Source: Chitinophagaceae bacterium (GTDB taxonomy: Bacteria > Bacteroidota > Bacteroidia > Chitinophagales > Chitinophagaceae). Taken from it: 64,000 nt of DNA. Below the pieces are notes generated by a model. That model made no database searches, was not told the origin of the DNA, and was given only the letters and a program-made list of their open reading frames with translations. Location of the stretch: positions 26,521 to 90,520 of the forward strand of contig JADKJV010000017.1 of assembly GCA_016720825.1 (NCBI GenBank), written 5' to 3'. Of the stretch, positions 1 through 7,844 are shown in pieces. The position numbers and the translations under genes were made by a program. The stretch's first letter is position 1. Each line of letters begins with the position of its first letter.

Positions 1-364
1 GCCCATCAATTCCGCAGGTAGCCGCATCTATACAAAATTTTTCAAATCCATACTGTAACACCGGGTTCATATATCCCATCAAAATAACCGGAATCCTGAT
101 CCCGGGACGGAGTTCTTTCAATTGCTGAAACAGTATAGAAATAGTCATCCCATTTTCAAGTGCTGCTGCACTGCTGTGCTGGATCACCGGGCCGTCGGCC
201 AGCGGATCACTGTAAGGCATACCCAGCTCAATAATATCAGCACCATGCTCCTGCAATGCAGCCATCACTTCGATCGTTGAATCCAGCCGGGGATATCCCG
301 CTGTGCAATACACATTGAGAACATCCTCTTTCTTCTTATTGAATAAATCATTTAACCGGCCCAT
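1..364 (-). CDS. trpA: Tryptophan synthase alpha subunit, 3' end cut by window edge
   Basis: Converts indole-3-glycerol phosphate to indole plus glyceraldehyde-3-phosphate and passes indole to TrpB. About 121 residues are visible, beginning MGRLNDLF. The frame contains ELGMPYSDPLADGP, with the catalytic Glu and Asp of the family, then the MGYMNPVLQYG region and GIDG near the left edge. The start is the ATG at 362-364, three bases after the stop of the upstream lipoprotein gene. It is the last visible gene of the minus-strand trp operon. The C-terminal half lies outside the window. Confidence 0.95.
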   Translation of the reverse strand, partial: MGRLNDLFNKKKEDVLNVYCTAGYPRLDSTIEVMAALQEHGADIIELGMPYSDPLADGPVIQHSSAAALENGMTISILFQQLKELRPGIRIPVILMGYMNPVLQYGFEKFCIDAATCGIDG

Positions 365-367
365 GTA

Positions 368-733
368 TCAGTTTTTTGCAGCAACAATTGTAAACGTATT
401 CTCACCTATCGTAATAAAACCATAACGGGGATATGCATCCACATCCATCGTAAGTTTATAAAGAGACCGTGGCACTCCCGCCCCCGGCCTGGGAATATTC
501 ACCACCAGCGTATCCCCTTTCCTGTAAGCCGTCACCAGCTTACTGTCAAAGTCATACGCCAGGCATTCTTCAAATTCAAAACGCTCTCCGCCAATATTCG
601 AATTCAAACTCACCCCTTCCGATTTCTTTGAACACTCAGCCATCAGTTTTTCTGCGTTCACATCCACTTTCACAAATGGCTTGGTTTTGCAACAGAGGAA
701 AAACAGTGGGAGGAGTAGGAGTGTTTTTTTCAT
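368..733 (-). CDS. Small putative lipoprotein inside the trp operon
   Basis: A 121-residue protein with a basic N-terminus, a Leu/Phe-rich hydrophobic stretch and a lipobox-like LFFLCC at about residues 10-15, so probably a lipoprotein. The mature part has no motif I recognise. It lies between trpB and trpA, and its stop codon is 3 nt before the trpA start, so it is probably co-transcribed and possibly coupled to trpA. A heptad repeat array fills the gap to trpB. Nothing in it suggests an enzyme of tryptophan synthesis. Function unknown; the coding call itself is fairly safe because of the signal peptide. Confidence 0.75.
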   Translation of the reverse strand: MKKTLLLLPLFFLCCKTKPFVKVDVNAEKLMAECSKKSEGVSLNSNIGGERFEFEECLAYDFDSKLVTAYRKGDTLVVNIPRPGAGVPRSLYKLTMDVDAYPRYGFITIGENTFTIVAAKN

Positions 734-752
734 AACTACATTATTAGGTGTT

Positions 753-829
753 GGCTTTGGGCTGTTGGCTATTGGCTATTGGCTGTTGGCTGATGGCTAA
801 TTGCCAATAGCTAAAAGCTAATAGCTAAT
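753..829. repeat. Heptad repeat island (GGCTATT then AGCTAAT)
   Basis: Eleven consecutive 7-bp units in perfect phase. The first seven are GGCTNNN variants (GGCTATT, GGCTGTT and similar); the last four are TGCCAAT and AGCTAAA/AGCTAAT, roughly the reverse complement, so the island can fold back on itself. It fills the trpB-lipoprotein gap, and the trpB stop codon (825-827) lies in its last unit. Confidence 0.9.
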
Positions 830-2026
830 ATCTATCCGAGGCTACCATATAAGTTGCTAAATCCTTATCCCCTCTCCCGCTCAAACAGATCACCACGTTT
901 TCATCTTCCTTTAATACGATTTGCTTCAGCGCTGCAATCGCATGCGCCGATTCCAATGCGGGGATAATCCCTTCCAGTCTGGCTAATTCAAAAGCCGCAT
1001 CCAAGGCTTCCTGGTCAGTCACTGCCAGGAATTTCCCGCGGCCACTTTCAAACAAATGTGCATGCAGCGGCCCGATACCGGGATAATCCAATCCAGCAGA
1101 AATGCTGTGCGGTTCCACCACTTGTCCATCGGCCGTTTGCATCAGCAGGCTTTTGCTGCCATGCAAAATACCCGGTGTTCCTTTTCGGGTTGTTGCTGCA
1201 GTTTTGCCTGTCTCCACACCTTCACCCGCCGCTTCAACAGCGATCAGTTCCACGGATAATTCATCGAGGTAATGATAAAATGCACCTGCTGCGTTACTGC
1301 CGCCGCCTACACAGGCTATTATTTTAGAGGGATTAGGATATCCGGTTTTTTCTTCCAGCTGCCAGCGGATTTCTTCACTGATCACACTCTGGAAACGGGC
1401 AACCATATCCGGATAAGGATGCGGCCCCACCACACTGCCTATAATATAATGCGTATCATCCGGGTGATTAATCCAGTCGCGGATGGCTTCATTCGTGGCA
1501 TCTTTCAGCGTTTGACTGCCACTGGCCGCCGGTATCACTGTGCACCCAGCATTTTCATTCGCGCCACATTGGGCGCCTGCCGCTCAATATCTTTTACACC
1601 CATATACACAATGCACTCCAGTCCCTTCAGGGCACAAACTGTTGCTGTTGCCACTCCATGCTGACCGGCACCGGTTTCAGCAATAATCCTTTTCTTACCC
1701 AGCCGGCCTGCCAGTAAAATCTGGCCAATGGTGTTATTGATTTTATGCGCCCCGGTATGACACAAATCCTCGCGCTTGAGATAAATTTTTGAGTTGAATT
1801 TTTTACTAAGCCTTTCAGCCAGGTATAAAGGCGTAGGTCTCCCTGCATAGTCTTTCAGCAATGACCTGAATTCAGCATCAAATACCGGGTCATTGATAAT
1901 GTCCAGGTATTTAGAACGGAGTTCTTCCACATTCCTGTATAGCATTTCCGGTATCCAAGCCCCGCCGAATGATCCGTAATAACCCTGCTGGTCGGGATGT
2001 GTATATGAATGTTGCTGCTCCATCAT
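825..2026 (-). CDS. trpB: Tryptophan synthase beta subunit (one-base frameshift)
   Basis: PLP enzyme that condenses indole with serine to give tryptophan. The first part (to about residue 163) holds HTGAHKINN with the PLP lysine and the AETGAGQHG region. The second part holds the phosphate-binding GGGSNA motif and ends with the serine/cofactor region. The two parts lie in different frames that meet at 1535-1540: MLGAQ reaches TGA, while the next frame continues IPAASGSQTLKD. Restoring one G in CAGTG (CAG GTG ATA) gives an uninterrupted protein of about 400 residues, normal for TrpB. The start overlaps the trpF stop by 4 nt. Probably a sequencing indel; a real disruption cannot be excluded. 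Confidence 0.9.
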
Positions 2027-2649
2027 TTTTTGAAAGCCTGTTTGAACTGCAAAACTGCGGCCATGTCTTTCACACCGGGTTCTTTTTCAAAATGACTGTT
2101 GATATCCACACCGAAGAAATCAGGATGGGAAAATGATTTAATTTTTGCCACATCATCAGGGCTGATTCCCCCGCTGAGGAAAAAGGGTTTTTCTATCCGC
2201 GCCTTTCTCAGTTTATCCCAGTTGAATGACAAACCCGTGCCACCCAGTTTCTCCTGGCCGCCGGTGTCGAATAAATAGAAATCACATACGCCATCATATG
2301 GCGATACGAGTGCATCCACATCCGTATCATCAGTTATGCGGAAAGCTTTAATCACTTCCACTTCAGCACTGAGGTCTTCACACATTTCAGGCGTTTCTTC
2401 ACCATGAAGCTGGACAGCATCAAGACCGTATTCATCAATCGCGTCGAGCACATCAATCATCTCGGGGTTTACAAAAACGCCGGTGATTTTAATATCCAGG
2501 TCAGCTTTTTTCACTTCTGACTTATTGAGTTTATCACCCGCAAACCGGGGGGAATCGGGCACAAAAATGAGACCAGCATAATCAATGCTTAATCCTTCTA
2601 ACTGGGTGAGTTGTTTAAATTGTGTGATGCCGCAAACTTTGATATTCAT
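2023..2649 (-). CDS. trpF: Phosphoribosylanthranilate isomerase
   Basis: Performs the Amadori rearrangement of N-(5'-phosphoribosyl)anthranilate. This is a 208-residue TIM barrel with the N-terminal KVCGIT motif carrying the catalytic Cys. Later come QLHGEE, DTGG with the catalytic Asp, and the phosphate-binding segments FFLSGGISPDDV and GVDINS near the C-terminus. It is a stand-alone enzyme rather than a TrpC fusion. It overlaps trpB by 4 nt, which suggests coupled translation. A palindromic repeat element separates it from trpC upstream. Confidence 0.95.
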   Translation of the reverse strand: MNIKVCGITQFKQLTQLEGLSIDYAGLIFVPDSPRFAGDKLNKSEVKKADLDIKITGVFVNPEMIDVLDAIDEYGLDAVQLHGEETPEMCEDLSAEVEVIKAFRITDDTDVDALVSPYDGVCDFYLFDTGGQEKLGGTGLSFNWDKLRKARIEKPFFLSGGISPDDVAKIKSFSHPDFFGVDINSHFEKEPGVKDMAAVLQFKQAFKK

Positions 2650-2670
2650 ATTTGTAGATTGGTTTTATAG

Positions 2671-2846
2671 AGTTTTTACCACATAGATACATAGGCACAT
2701 AGGGCCACATAGAAATACATTACGCAAATCGATAAGATTCAAAAAGTCACTTTTATAGGAAAAGTTCTATTTGTATTTCCTATGTGCACCTATGTCCCTA
2801 TGCTTTGCCCGCCGGAGCGAAGCGTAGGTGGGTGGTAAAGACTTTT
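2671..2846. repeat. Palindromic ACATAGG-word element within the trp operon
   Basis: Outer arms AGTTTTTACCAC (2671-2682) and GTGGTAAAGACT face each other. Inside them, ACATAG words on the left (2681-2712) are mirrored by CTATGTG words on the right (about 2768-2802). A GC-rich segment (CCGCCGGAGCGAAGCG) sits near the right end. It fills nearly all of the trpF-trpC gap and is clearly related to the element at 43701-43855. Confidence 0.85.
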
Positions 2847-2847
2847 T

Positions 2848-3636
2848 TCATAATAAATTTTTAACGAACTGATCAAAGGCCTCCCCGGGTTTGTCTTCTT
2901 TCATAAACCGCTCCCCGATCAAAAACCCCTTAAACCCGGCCTGCCTCAAAGATACAATGCTATCGGGGTCATTAATACCGGATTCAGCAATGGCAGGTTT
3001 CCCGGCCGGTATTTTACTGATTAATGATAATGAGGTTTCAATGTTCACATCAAACGTCTTCAGGTTCCGGTTATTCACCCCCACCATACTCACTTCATCA
3101 CAGTAATGATCCAGCTCTGCTTCATTATGTACTTCCAGTATAGATTCCAGTCCGATGCTTTGCGCATAACCGGCGAAGTCCTTCACCTGCGCTTTCGTCA
3201 GGCAGGCTGCAATCAGCAAAATTACATCTGCGCCAAAAGCCTTGGACTCAGCAATCTGCCAGCGGTCAACAATAAAATCCTTGCGTAGAACCGGGACGTC
3301 GGTAATCACTTTGGTTTGTATCAGGTCATCCAGGTCACCGCCGAAAAATAAATCGTCTGTAAGAACAGAAATGCCGGCAGCAGACTGGTTATAAAATTTC
3401 ACCACAGGTTCCACTTCCAGCTCTTTGGTTTTAAACCAACCCTTACTGGGGCTCTTGCGTTTAAACTCTGCAATGATACCGGTTGATCCGGGCGCCAGCA
3501 GGCTGCCGGCCAGGGAACGGGTGGCAATCTGCCAGAAAAAACCTTTCTCCTCAAAACGCGAAACAGGACTCAGCGCTTTGAATTTTTCTATCTCCTTTTT
3601 TTTGTTCTCCACGATCTGGTCCAGAACAGTACTCAT
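2848..3636 (-). CDS. trpC: Indole-3-glycerol phosphate synthase
   Basis: Closes the indole ring from CdRP with loss of CO2 and water. The 262-residue TIM barrel is of normal length. Family motifs in order: EFKRKSPSKG (catalytic Lys, about residue 57), SVLTDDLFFGG, VLRKDFIVD, GVNNRNLKTF and ESGI, then GFLIGERFM near the C-terminus. The start is the ATG followed by STVLDQIV. It lies 17 nt after the trpD stop, consistent with one transcript. Confidence 0.96.
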   Translation of the reverse strand: MSTVLDQIVENKKKEIEKFKALSPVSRFEEKGFFWQIATRSLAGSLLAPGSTGIIAEFKRKSPSKGWFKTKELEVEPVVKFYNQSAAGISVLTDDLFFGGDLDDLIQTKVITDVPVLRKDFIVDRWQIAESKAFGADVILLIAACLTKAQVKDFAGYAQSIGLESILEVHNEAELDHYCDEVSMVGVNNRNLKTFDVNIETSLSLISKIPAGKPAIAESGINDPDSIVSLRQAGFKGFLIGERFMKEDKPGEAFDQFVKNLL

Positions 3637-3653
3637 GATCTCTTTATTTTCAA

Positions 3654-4646
3654 TTATTGTATGCTGATTAATGTCTGCAGCGCTTTCCCGGCAGCACCAC
3701 TCTCCAAACTGGTAACAGCTGCCTGGTAAGCATCATCATATTTTATATATTTCCCGGTACCATACAGCGCCATGGCCGCATTGGCCAGCACCACGGCATT
3801 CTGCGACCAGCTTCCTTCACCCTGCAGGATTTTCGTAAATATTTTAGCCGCTTCTTCCACACTGTTTCCGCCATGTATATCCGCCGGCGACACCATTCTT
3901 TTACCAAGCTGCTCCGGTGTATATATTTTCTCCCCCTGGTGTGTGATCACCTTGGTATCATTTGTCAGTGAAATTTCATCATACCCATCCAGACTGTGAA
4001 TAATGGTAAATGGCCTGCCGCCCAACTGAAGCAGGTAAGTATAGATCCTGGCCATTTCCAGGCTGAACACACCCACCAGCTGGCTGGCAGGATTGGCCGG
4101 GTTGGCCATCGGCCCCAGCATATTGAAGAAAGTACGCATGGCCAGGTTTTTCCGGATAGGCCCGACCGTTTTTAATGCCGGATGGAATAAAGGCGCATGC
4201 AGGAAACAAATACCCGCTTTATCAAGTTCATTTTTCAGTTTGTCATTTGTATTGCCGAATGTATAACCCAGTTGCTCCATCACATTACTGGCACCGCTGA
4301 CTGAAGATGCGCCGTAATTCCCGTGCTTCGCCACTTTTTGTCCGGCACCCGCCACAATAAAACAAGCCAGTGTGGAAATATTAAAAGTGTTTTTTCCATC
4401 CCCACCCGTACCAACTATATCAACGGCTTCATATTGTTCAAGATCTGTCTTTACGCAAAGTTCAAGCAAAGCATCCCGGAATCCCTGGAGTTCATCAATG
4501 GTAATACTGCTCATGAGATATACTGTCATGAATGCTGTTACTTCATGTTCATTATATATGCCCTTTCCGATATTCATCAGCACATCCTTAGCTGATTCCC
4601 GGCTGAGGGTTTTGTGTTCGAAGAGATATTGTAAGATTTTTTTCAT
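3654..4646 (-). CDS. trpD: Anthranilate phosphoribosyltransferase
   Basis: Transfers the phosphoribosyl group of PRPP to anthranilate. The protein is 330 residues from MKKILQYLFEHK. The frame is open 18 codons further upstream, but that part is encoded by the CACAAAG repeat and is unlike the family, so the ATG at 4646 is preferred. GTGGDGKNTFNIST is the PRPP-binding loop, followed by KHGNYGASSVSG and the FFNMLGPMANPA region. It is not fused to trpG. The 96-nt gap to trpG holds repeat words. Confidence 0.95.
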   Translation of the reverse strand: MKKILQYLFEHKTLSRESAKDVLMNIGKGIYNEHEVTAFMTVYLMSSITIDELQGFRDALLELCVKTDLEQYEAVDIVGTGGDGKNTFNISTLACFIVAGAGQKVAKHGNYGASSVSGASNVMEQLGYTFGNTNDKLKNELDKAGICFLHAPLFHPALKTVGPIRKNLAMRTFFNMLGPMANPANPASQLVGVFSLEMARIYTYLLQLGGRPFTIIHSLDGYDEISLTNDTKVITHQGEKIYTPEQLGKRMVSPADIHGGNSVEEAAKIFTKILQGEGSWSQNAVVLANAAMALYGTGKYIKYDDAYQAAVTSLESGAAGKALQTLISIQ

Positions 4647-4656
4647 TTGTTTTTTT

Positions 4657-4703
4657 AAATACAAAACCACAAAGGGCACAAAGTTTAACAAAGCACACAA
4701 AGA
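4657..4703. repeat. CACAAAG-word repeat in the trpG-trpD gap
   Basis: Contains ACCACAAAGGG, CACAAAG, AACAAAG and CACACAAAG in close succession. The same words recur at 7745-7785, 41118-41157 (other strand) and 51229-51391. Here only one arm is present, so no hairpin is expected. Confidence 0.7.
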
Positions 4704-4742
4704 GTGTCCGCTGAACCTGCAGTCTGATTGAAAACAAACTGT

Positions 4743-5327
4743 TCAGGATTCATACAGCCAGTTTTTCATCAATCTTTCCCCTTCCGGCGTCAGCACACTT
4801 TCCGGGTGGAACTGCACGCCCTGCACATCCAGTGTGCGGTGACGCAAACCCATGATGTATCCATTGTCGTCTTCCGCAGTGATTTCAAGATCAGCGGGAA
4901 AATTATTTTTATCTACCACCCAGCTGTGATAACGGCCTACCGTTATTTCATCGGCTAATCCCTCAAATATTTTAATATCCCTGGCAGGCAGATTCCTGTT
5001 GATATGCACCGGTGTGGCCACACCATGGAAAACGGTATCGAGATTAACCAGGTTGCCGCCGAATGCCTGGCCGATTGCCTGGTGACCGAGACAAACACCC
5101 AGAATGGATTTTGTCGACGCATACTCTTTTATCAGCGGCAGCAGCATACCCGCTTCTTCCGGTATGCCAGGTCCGGGGGATAAAATAATTTTATCAAACG
5201 CTTTTACTTTTTCAAGCGGCAGTTCATCATTGCGGTACACATGCGTTTTCAAACCCGTGATTTTCTCCACGAGGTGTACCAGGTTATAGGTAAACGAATC
5301 ATAATTATCAAAAACCAGGATCTTCAT
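4743..5327 (-). CDS. trpG: Anthranilate synthase glutamine amidotransferase component
   Basis: Supplies ammonia from glutamine to TrpE. This is a class I amidotransferase of 194 residues. The N-terminal FDNYDSFTYNL, the oxyanion region SPGPGIPEEAG, the nucleophile elbow GVCLGHQAIGQAFGG with catalytic Cys, and HPESVLTPEG with catalytic His and Glu are all visible. It starts 1 nt after the trpE stop. No fusion to TrpD is seen, unlike in some enterics. It could also serve folate synthesis, as TrpG/PabA proteins can, but the operon argues for tryptophan. Confidence 0.95.
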   Translation of the reverse strand: MKILVFDNYDSFTYNLVHLVEKITGLKTHVYRNDELPLEKVKAFDKIILSPGPGIPEEAGMLLPLIKEYASTKSILGVCLGHQAIGQAFGGNLVNLDTVFHGVATPVHINRNLPARDIKIFEGLADEITVGRYHSWVVDKNNFPADLEITAEDDNGYIMGLRHRTLDVQGVQFHPESVLTPEGERLMKNWLYES

Positions 5328-5328
5328 A

Positions 5329-6738
5329 TCAGATGGTTTGTGCCAGTAGAATGGCTTTTTTCAGCGCATTGAGTTTATTGTTCACTTCCTGCAATTCACT
5401 TTCAGGATCAGAAGCCACGACCACACCGGCGCCGGCCTGGCAGGTCAGCAGGTTATGCCTCGACAGGAAAGTACGGATCATAATGGCGTGATTACATTCA
5501 CCGTCAAATCCCATAAAACCGATTGCGCCACCATAGTAACTCCTCGACACAGGTTCATATTCGCTGATCAGTTCCATCGCCCTGATCTTGGGCGCCCCGC
5601 TTAACGTACCGGCCGGGAATGTTTTGGCGAAAATGGCAAAAGGATTATAACCCGGCGCTAACGTACCACGTACTTCACTCACCAGGTGAATCACGTGTGA
5701 GAAAAACTGCACCTGCCTGAAATGGGAAACAGTCACGTTGGTGCAATACCGGCTGAGATCATTCCGTGCAAGATCAACCAGCATCACGTGCTCTGCATTT
5801 TCCTTGGCATCCGTTAATAACCTGTCTGCCGCCTCGCGGTCAGCCTTTGCATCACCGGTTCTTTTAAAAGTACCTGCAATCGGATGAAGAATCGCCTCCC
5901 CGTTTTTAATGACCAGTTGCGCTTCGGGAGAGGAACCCATCAGTTTATAATCACCATAATCAAAGAAAAATAAATAAGGGGAAGGATTGATACTGCGCAG
6001 CGCCCGGTACACATTGAATTCATCACCGGTGAATCCCTGCTGGAAACGACGACTGAGTACAATCTGGAATACATCACCACGGTGGCAGGAAGCAATGCCT
6101 TTGCGTACCATATCACGGTAAGCCTCATCTGCCATAACTGAAATCTCCTCACCCACTGCCTTAAAAGGATACACGGGCACATCCTTGCTGCGGATCAGGG
6201 ATTCAACCAACCCGGCTTCACTTTCTATTCCATCAATTGCATTTTCACAGATAAACAATTCATCCCTGAAATGATTGATGGCAATCACATACTGGTATAA
6301 CCGGTAACGCATCAGGGGAATGTCATCCTGTGGCAGTGGTTTGGCTTTCACTTTATCAAAAAAACAAACAGCATCATAAGCCGTATATCCATATAACCCC
6401 CTGGCAAAACGGGCTTCAGCGTCTGCAGCCGGCAGGCATTCAAACCGCTGCATATATTCATGCAGCAAAGCCGGGATATCTGTTTGCTCCTGTAATGCTG
6501 TTTTCTGTGGAGGTTGTCCGGGCAGCTTGTACTCCATCATGCCGGTATGACGGATTTCCACACCACCTATGGCGTTAATACATATAAATGAATAACTGTT
6601 TTCCGAGGCATGATGGTCTGTACTCTCCAGCAGGATCGTATCCCGGAAACGGTCGCGCAGGCGCAGGTATATCCCCACCGGCGTATATACATCTGCCAGC
6701 ATTTTTTTACAAACCGTATCCAGACTGATCTTCCGCAT
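5329..6738 (-). CDS. trpE: Anthranilate synthase component I
   Basis: Makes anthranilate from chorismate with ammonia from TrpG. The 469-residue protein has an N-terminal regulatory domain with the LLES sequence (about residues 36-39) known from Trp feedback sites. The chorismate-binding domain follows, with PEAQLVIKNGEAILHPIAGT, HVMLVDLARND, FPAGTLSGAPKIRAMELI and YYGGAIGF. It is the first structural gene of the operon, 24 nt after the attenuator stem. End-product control is therefore expected at two levels: feedback inhibition and leader attenuation. Confidence 0.96.
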   Translation of the reverse strand: MRKISLDTVCKKMLADVYTPVGIYLRLRDRFRDTILLESTDHHASENSYSFICINAIGGVEIRHTGMMEYKLPGQPPQKTALQEQTDIPALLHEYMQRFECLPAADAEARFARGLYGYTAYDAVCFFDKVKAKPLPQDDIPLMRYRLYQYVIAINHFRDELFICENAIDGIESEAGLVESLIRSKDVPVYPFKAVGEEISVMADEAYRDMVRKGIASCHRGDVFQIVLSRRFQQGFTGDEFNVYRALRSINPSPYLFFFDYGDYKLMGSSPEAQLVIKNGEAILHPIAGTFKRTGDAKADREAADRLLTDAKENAEHVMLVDLARNDLSRYCTNVTVSHFRQVQFFSHVIHLVSEVRGTLAPGYNPFAIFAKTFPAGTLSGAPKIRAMELISEYEPVSRSYYGGAIGFMGFDGECNHAIMIRTFLSRHNLLTCQAGAGVVVASDPESELQEVNNKLNALKKAILLAQTI

Positions 6739-6756
6739 GATATCTTTTTAAACAAT

Positions 6757-6780
6757 AAAAAACCCCGGAATGTTCCGGGG
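6757..6780 (-). terminator. Intrinsic terminator of the trp attenuator
   Basis: On the minus strand an 8-bp perfect stem (CCCCGGAA pairing with TTCCGGGG) with a tiny loop is followed directly by six U. It lies between the leader peptide stop and trpE. The segment TTCGGGG over the last leader codons (about 6818-6824) can pair with the CCCCGGAA arm, so it can act as an antiterminator. Confidence 0.9.
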
Positions 6781-6810
6781 CTGTATAATATAGTACAATA
6801 GCAATATTGC

Positions 6811-6870
6811 TTACAAACCCCGAATGTTGTTTGAAAGCCACCACCACTGATTATTTTGTTTTTGTTGCAT
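6811..6870 (-). CDS. trpL: trp operon leader peptide with three tandem Trp codons
   Basis: A 19-codon ORF reading MQQKQNNQ, then WWW, then LSNNIRGL and TAA. Three consecutive Trp codons occupy 6838-6846, about 15 nt before a segment complementary to the terminator arm. This fits classical attenuation: a ribosome stalled on Trp codons frees the antiterminator, while one at the stop codon covers it and lets the terminator form. A promoter element ends only 6 nt before the ATG, so the leader mRNA may have almost no 5' UTR. Confidence 0.88.
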   Translation of the reverse strand: MQQKQNNQWWWLSNNIRGL

Positions 6871-6876
6871 ACAGGG

Positions 6877-6884
6877 CAAATATA
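6877..6884 (-). promoter_or_regulatory. trp operon promoter -7 element
   Basis: TATATTTG on the minus strand matches the Bacteroidota consensus TAnnTTTG exactly. A TTGG lies about 20 nt upstream, a suitable position for the -33 element. The predicted start of transcription is at or just before the leader ATG. Confidence 0.75.
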
Positions 6885-6915
6885 AAAGCAAAAAGCCGGA
6901 ATCACCAATTCTTTT

Positions 6916-6923
6916 TAGCTTTA
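6916..6923 (+). promoter_or_regulatory. Promoter -7 element abutting the next gene
   Basis: TAGCTTTA fits TAnnTTTR and ends 4 nt before the GTG start at 6928, which predicts a leaderless or nearly leaderless mRNA. It is divergent from the trp promoter, with about 30 nt between the two -7 elements. Confidence 0.55.
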
Positions 6924-6927
6924 CCGT

Positions 6928-7689
6928 GTGAAAAAAATACTAATCCCCGTTCTCTGCCTGCCGCTGATTGCATTTACCCAAACTTATCAGACCGATACCT
7001 TAATCCGGGGAGTTGAAATCCATTTCACATACGATTTATCTATTTTCCCTTCCAACTGGGTACCAGCACCCACCAGCGCAACCGGACAAAGCATCAGTAA
7101 CGATGAAATACCCCATTCGAAAAAAATAATGGCAACGGCATTGGGGAAATACCCGGCAGAAATCCTGACCAAAAACCTGCACACAGTCTACTTCCTCCGC
7201 GCTATGTCATTTTTCGGAGTAGGATATGGTGGCACGAATTCCACCGATGCACTTTATTTTACTAACGACGGCGAGGATAACGGGTATACTGATTACTACC
7301 TGGAACAGAATTTCCACCACGAATTCTCCAGTATCCTGTACCGGAATCATCCGGAATACCTCGACACCGCTGCCTGGAAAGCCGCTAATATTGAAGGTTT
7401 CGATTATAACGACCCGGAAGCAGGCGTTGGCGCCATCCGTAAAAACCAATCTTCACAGGATCTCGACAGTGAACTTGCAGAGAAAGGCTTCCTGACGCAA
7501 TATGCATACTCAAGCCTGGAAAACGACGTGAACACACTTGCTCAAAATCTCTTCCGACCCGATCCGAAATTCTGGGAATTTGTAGAAAAGTACCCGCGGA
7601 TAAGAACCAAGCTTAATCTGCTCATCCATTTTTACAGTGAACTGGACCCAATCATGATTGAACCATGGTTTAGAAAATTCGACTATTAA
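6928..7689 (+). CDS. Secreted protein with a zincin-like HHEFSS segment
   Basis: A 253-residue protein starting with GTG. The N-terminal KKILIPVLCLPLIAF is a signal peptide. The mature part includes a segment QNFHHEFSSILYRNHPEYLD (about residues 128-147), which resembles the helix of Bacteroidota zinc metallopeptidases (HExxH). The second His position is Ser, so the catalytic motif is incomplete or different. Late in the protein comes a region rich in Phe, Trp and Tyr. Possibly a zincin-fold surface or periplasmic protein; activity cannot be claimed. It is monocistronic and divergent from trp. Confidence 0.7.
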   Translation: MKKILIPVLCLPLIAFTQTYQTDTLIRGVEIHFTYDLSIFPSNWVPAPTSATGQSISNDEIPHSKKIMATALGKYPAEILTKNLHTVYFLRAMSFFGVGYGGTNSTDALYFTNDGEDNGYTDYYLEQNFHHEFSSILYRNHPEYLDTAAWKAANIEGFDYNDPEAGVGAIRKNQSSQDLDSELAEKGFLTQYAYSSLENDVNTLAQNLFRPDPKFWEFVEKYPRIRTKLNLLIHFYSELDPIMIEPWFRKFDY

Positions 7690-7844
7690 AAAGGAAGGGA
7701 ATACATTTTACCACCCGACTACGCTTCGCTATGTCGGTCAATGCAAAATGCACAAGGGTTAAACAAAGCACACAAAGAATACAATACTTTATACAGTCCT
7801 AGGGGGGCGGGGGGCGCGGCCTGGCTTGTGTTTGTGGTTTGTGG
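7690..7844. repeat. Mixed repeat-rich intergenic region
   Basis: Holds TTTACCACC followed by CTACGCTTCGC (also seen near 2815-2835), then CACAAGG, AACAAAG and CACACAAAG words, a G-rich tract (7802-7820), and two TTTGTGG heptads just before the neighbouring stop codon. It looks like a degraded member of the TTTACCAC family. No gene seen. Confidence 0.6.

Noticed and set aside
1530..1545. Programmed frameshift or natural two-part TrpB
   Set aside because: No slippery heptamer or downstream structure is evident, and similar one-base breaks occur in five other genes.
4647..4700. N-terminal extension of TrpD
   Set aside because: Encoded by the CACAAAG repeat and absent from the family.
7800..7822. 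G-quadruplex at the G-rich tract
   Set aside because: Runs of G are present but their spacing is irregular and there is no context for a function.
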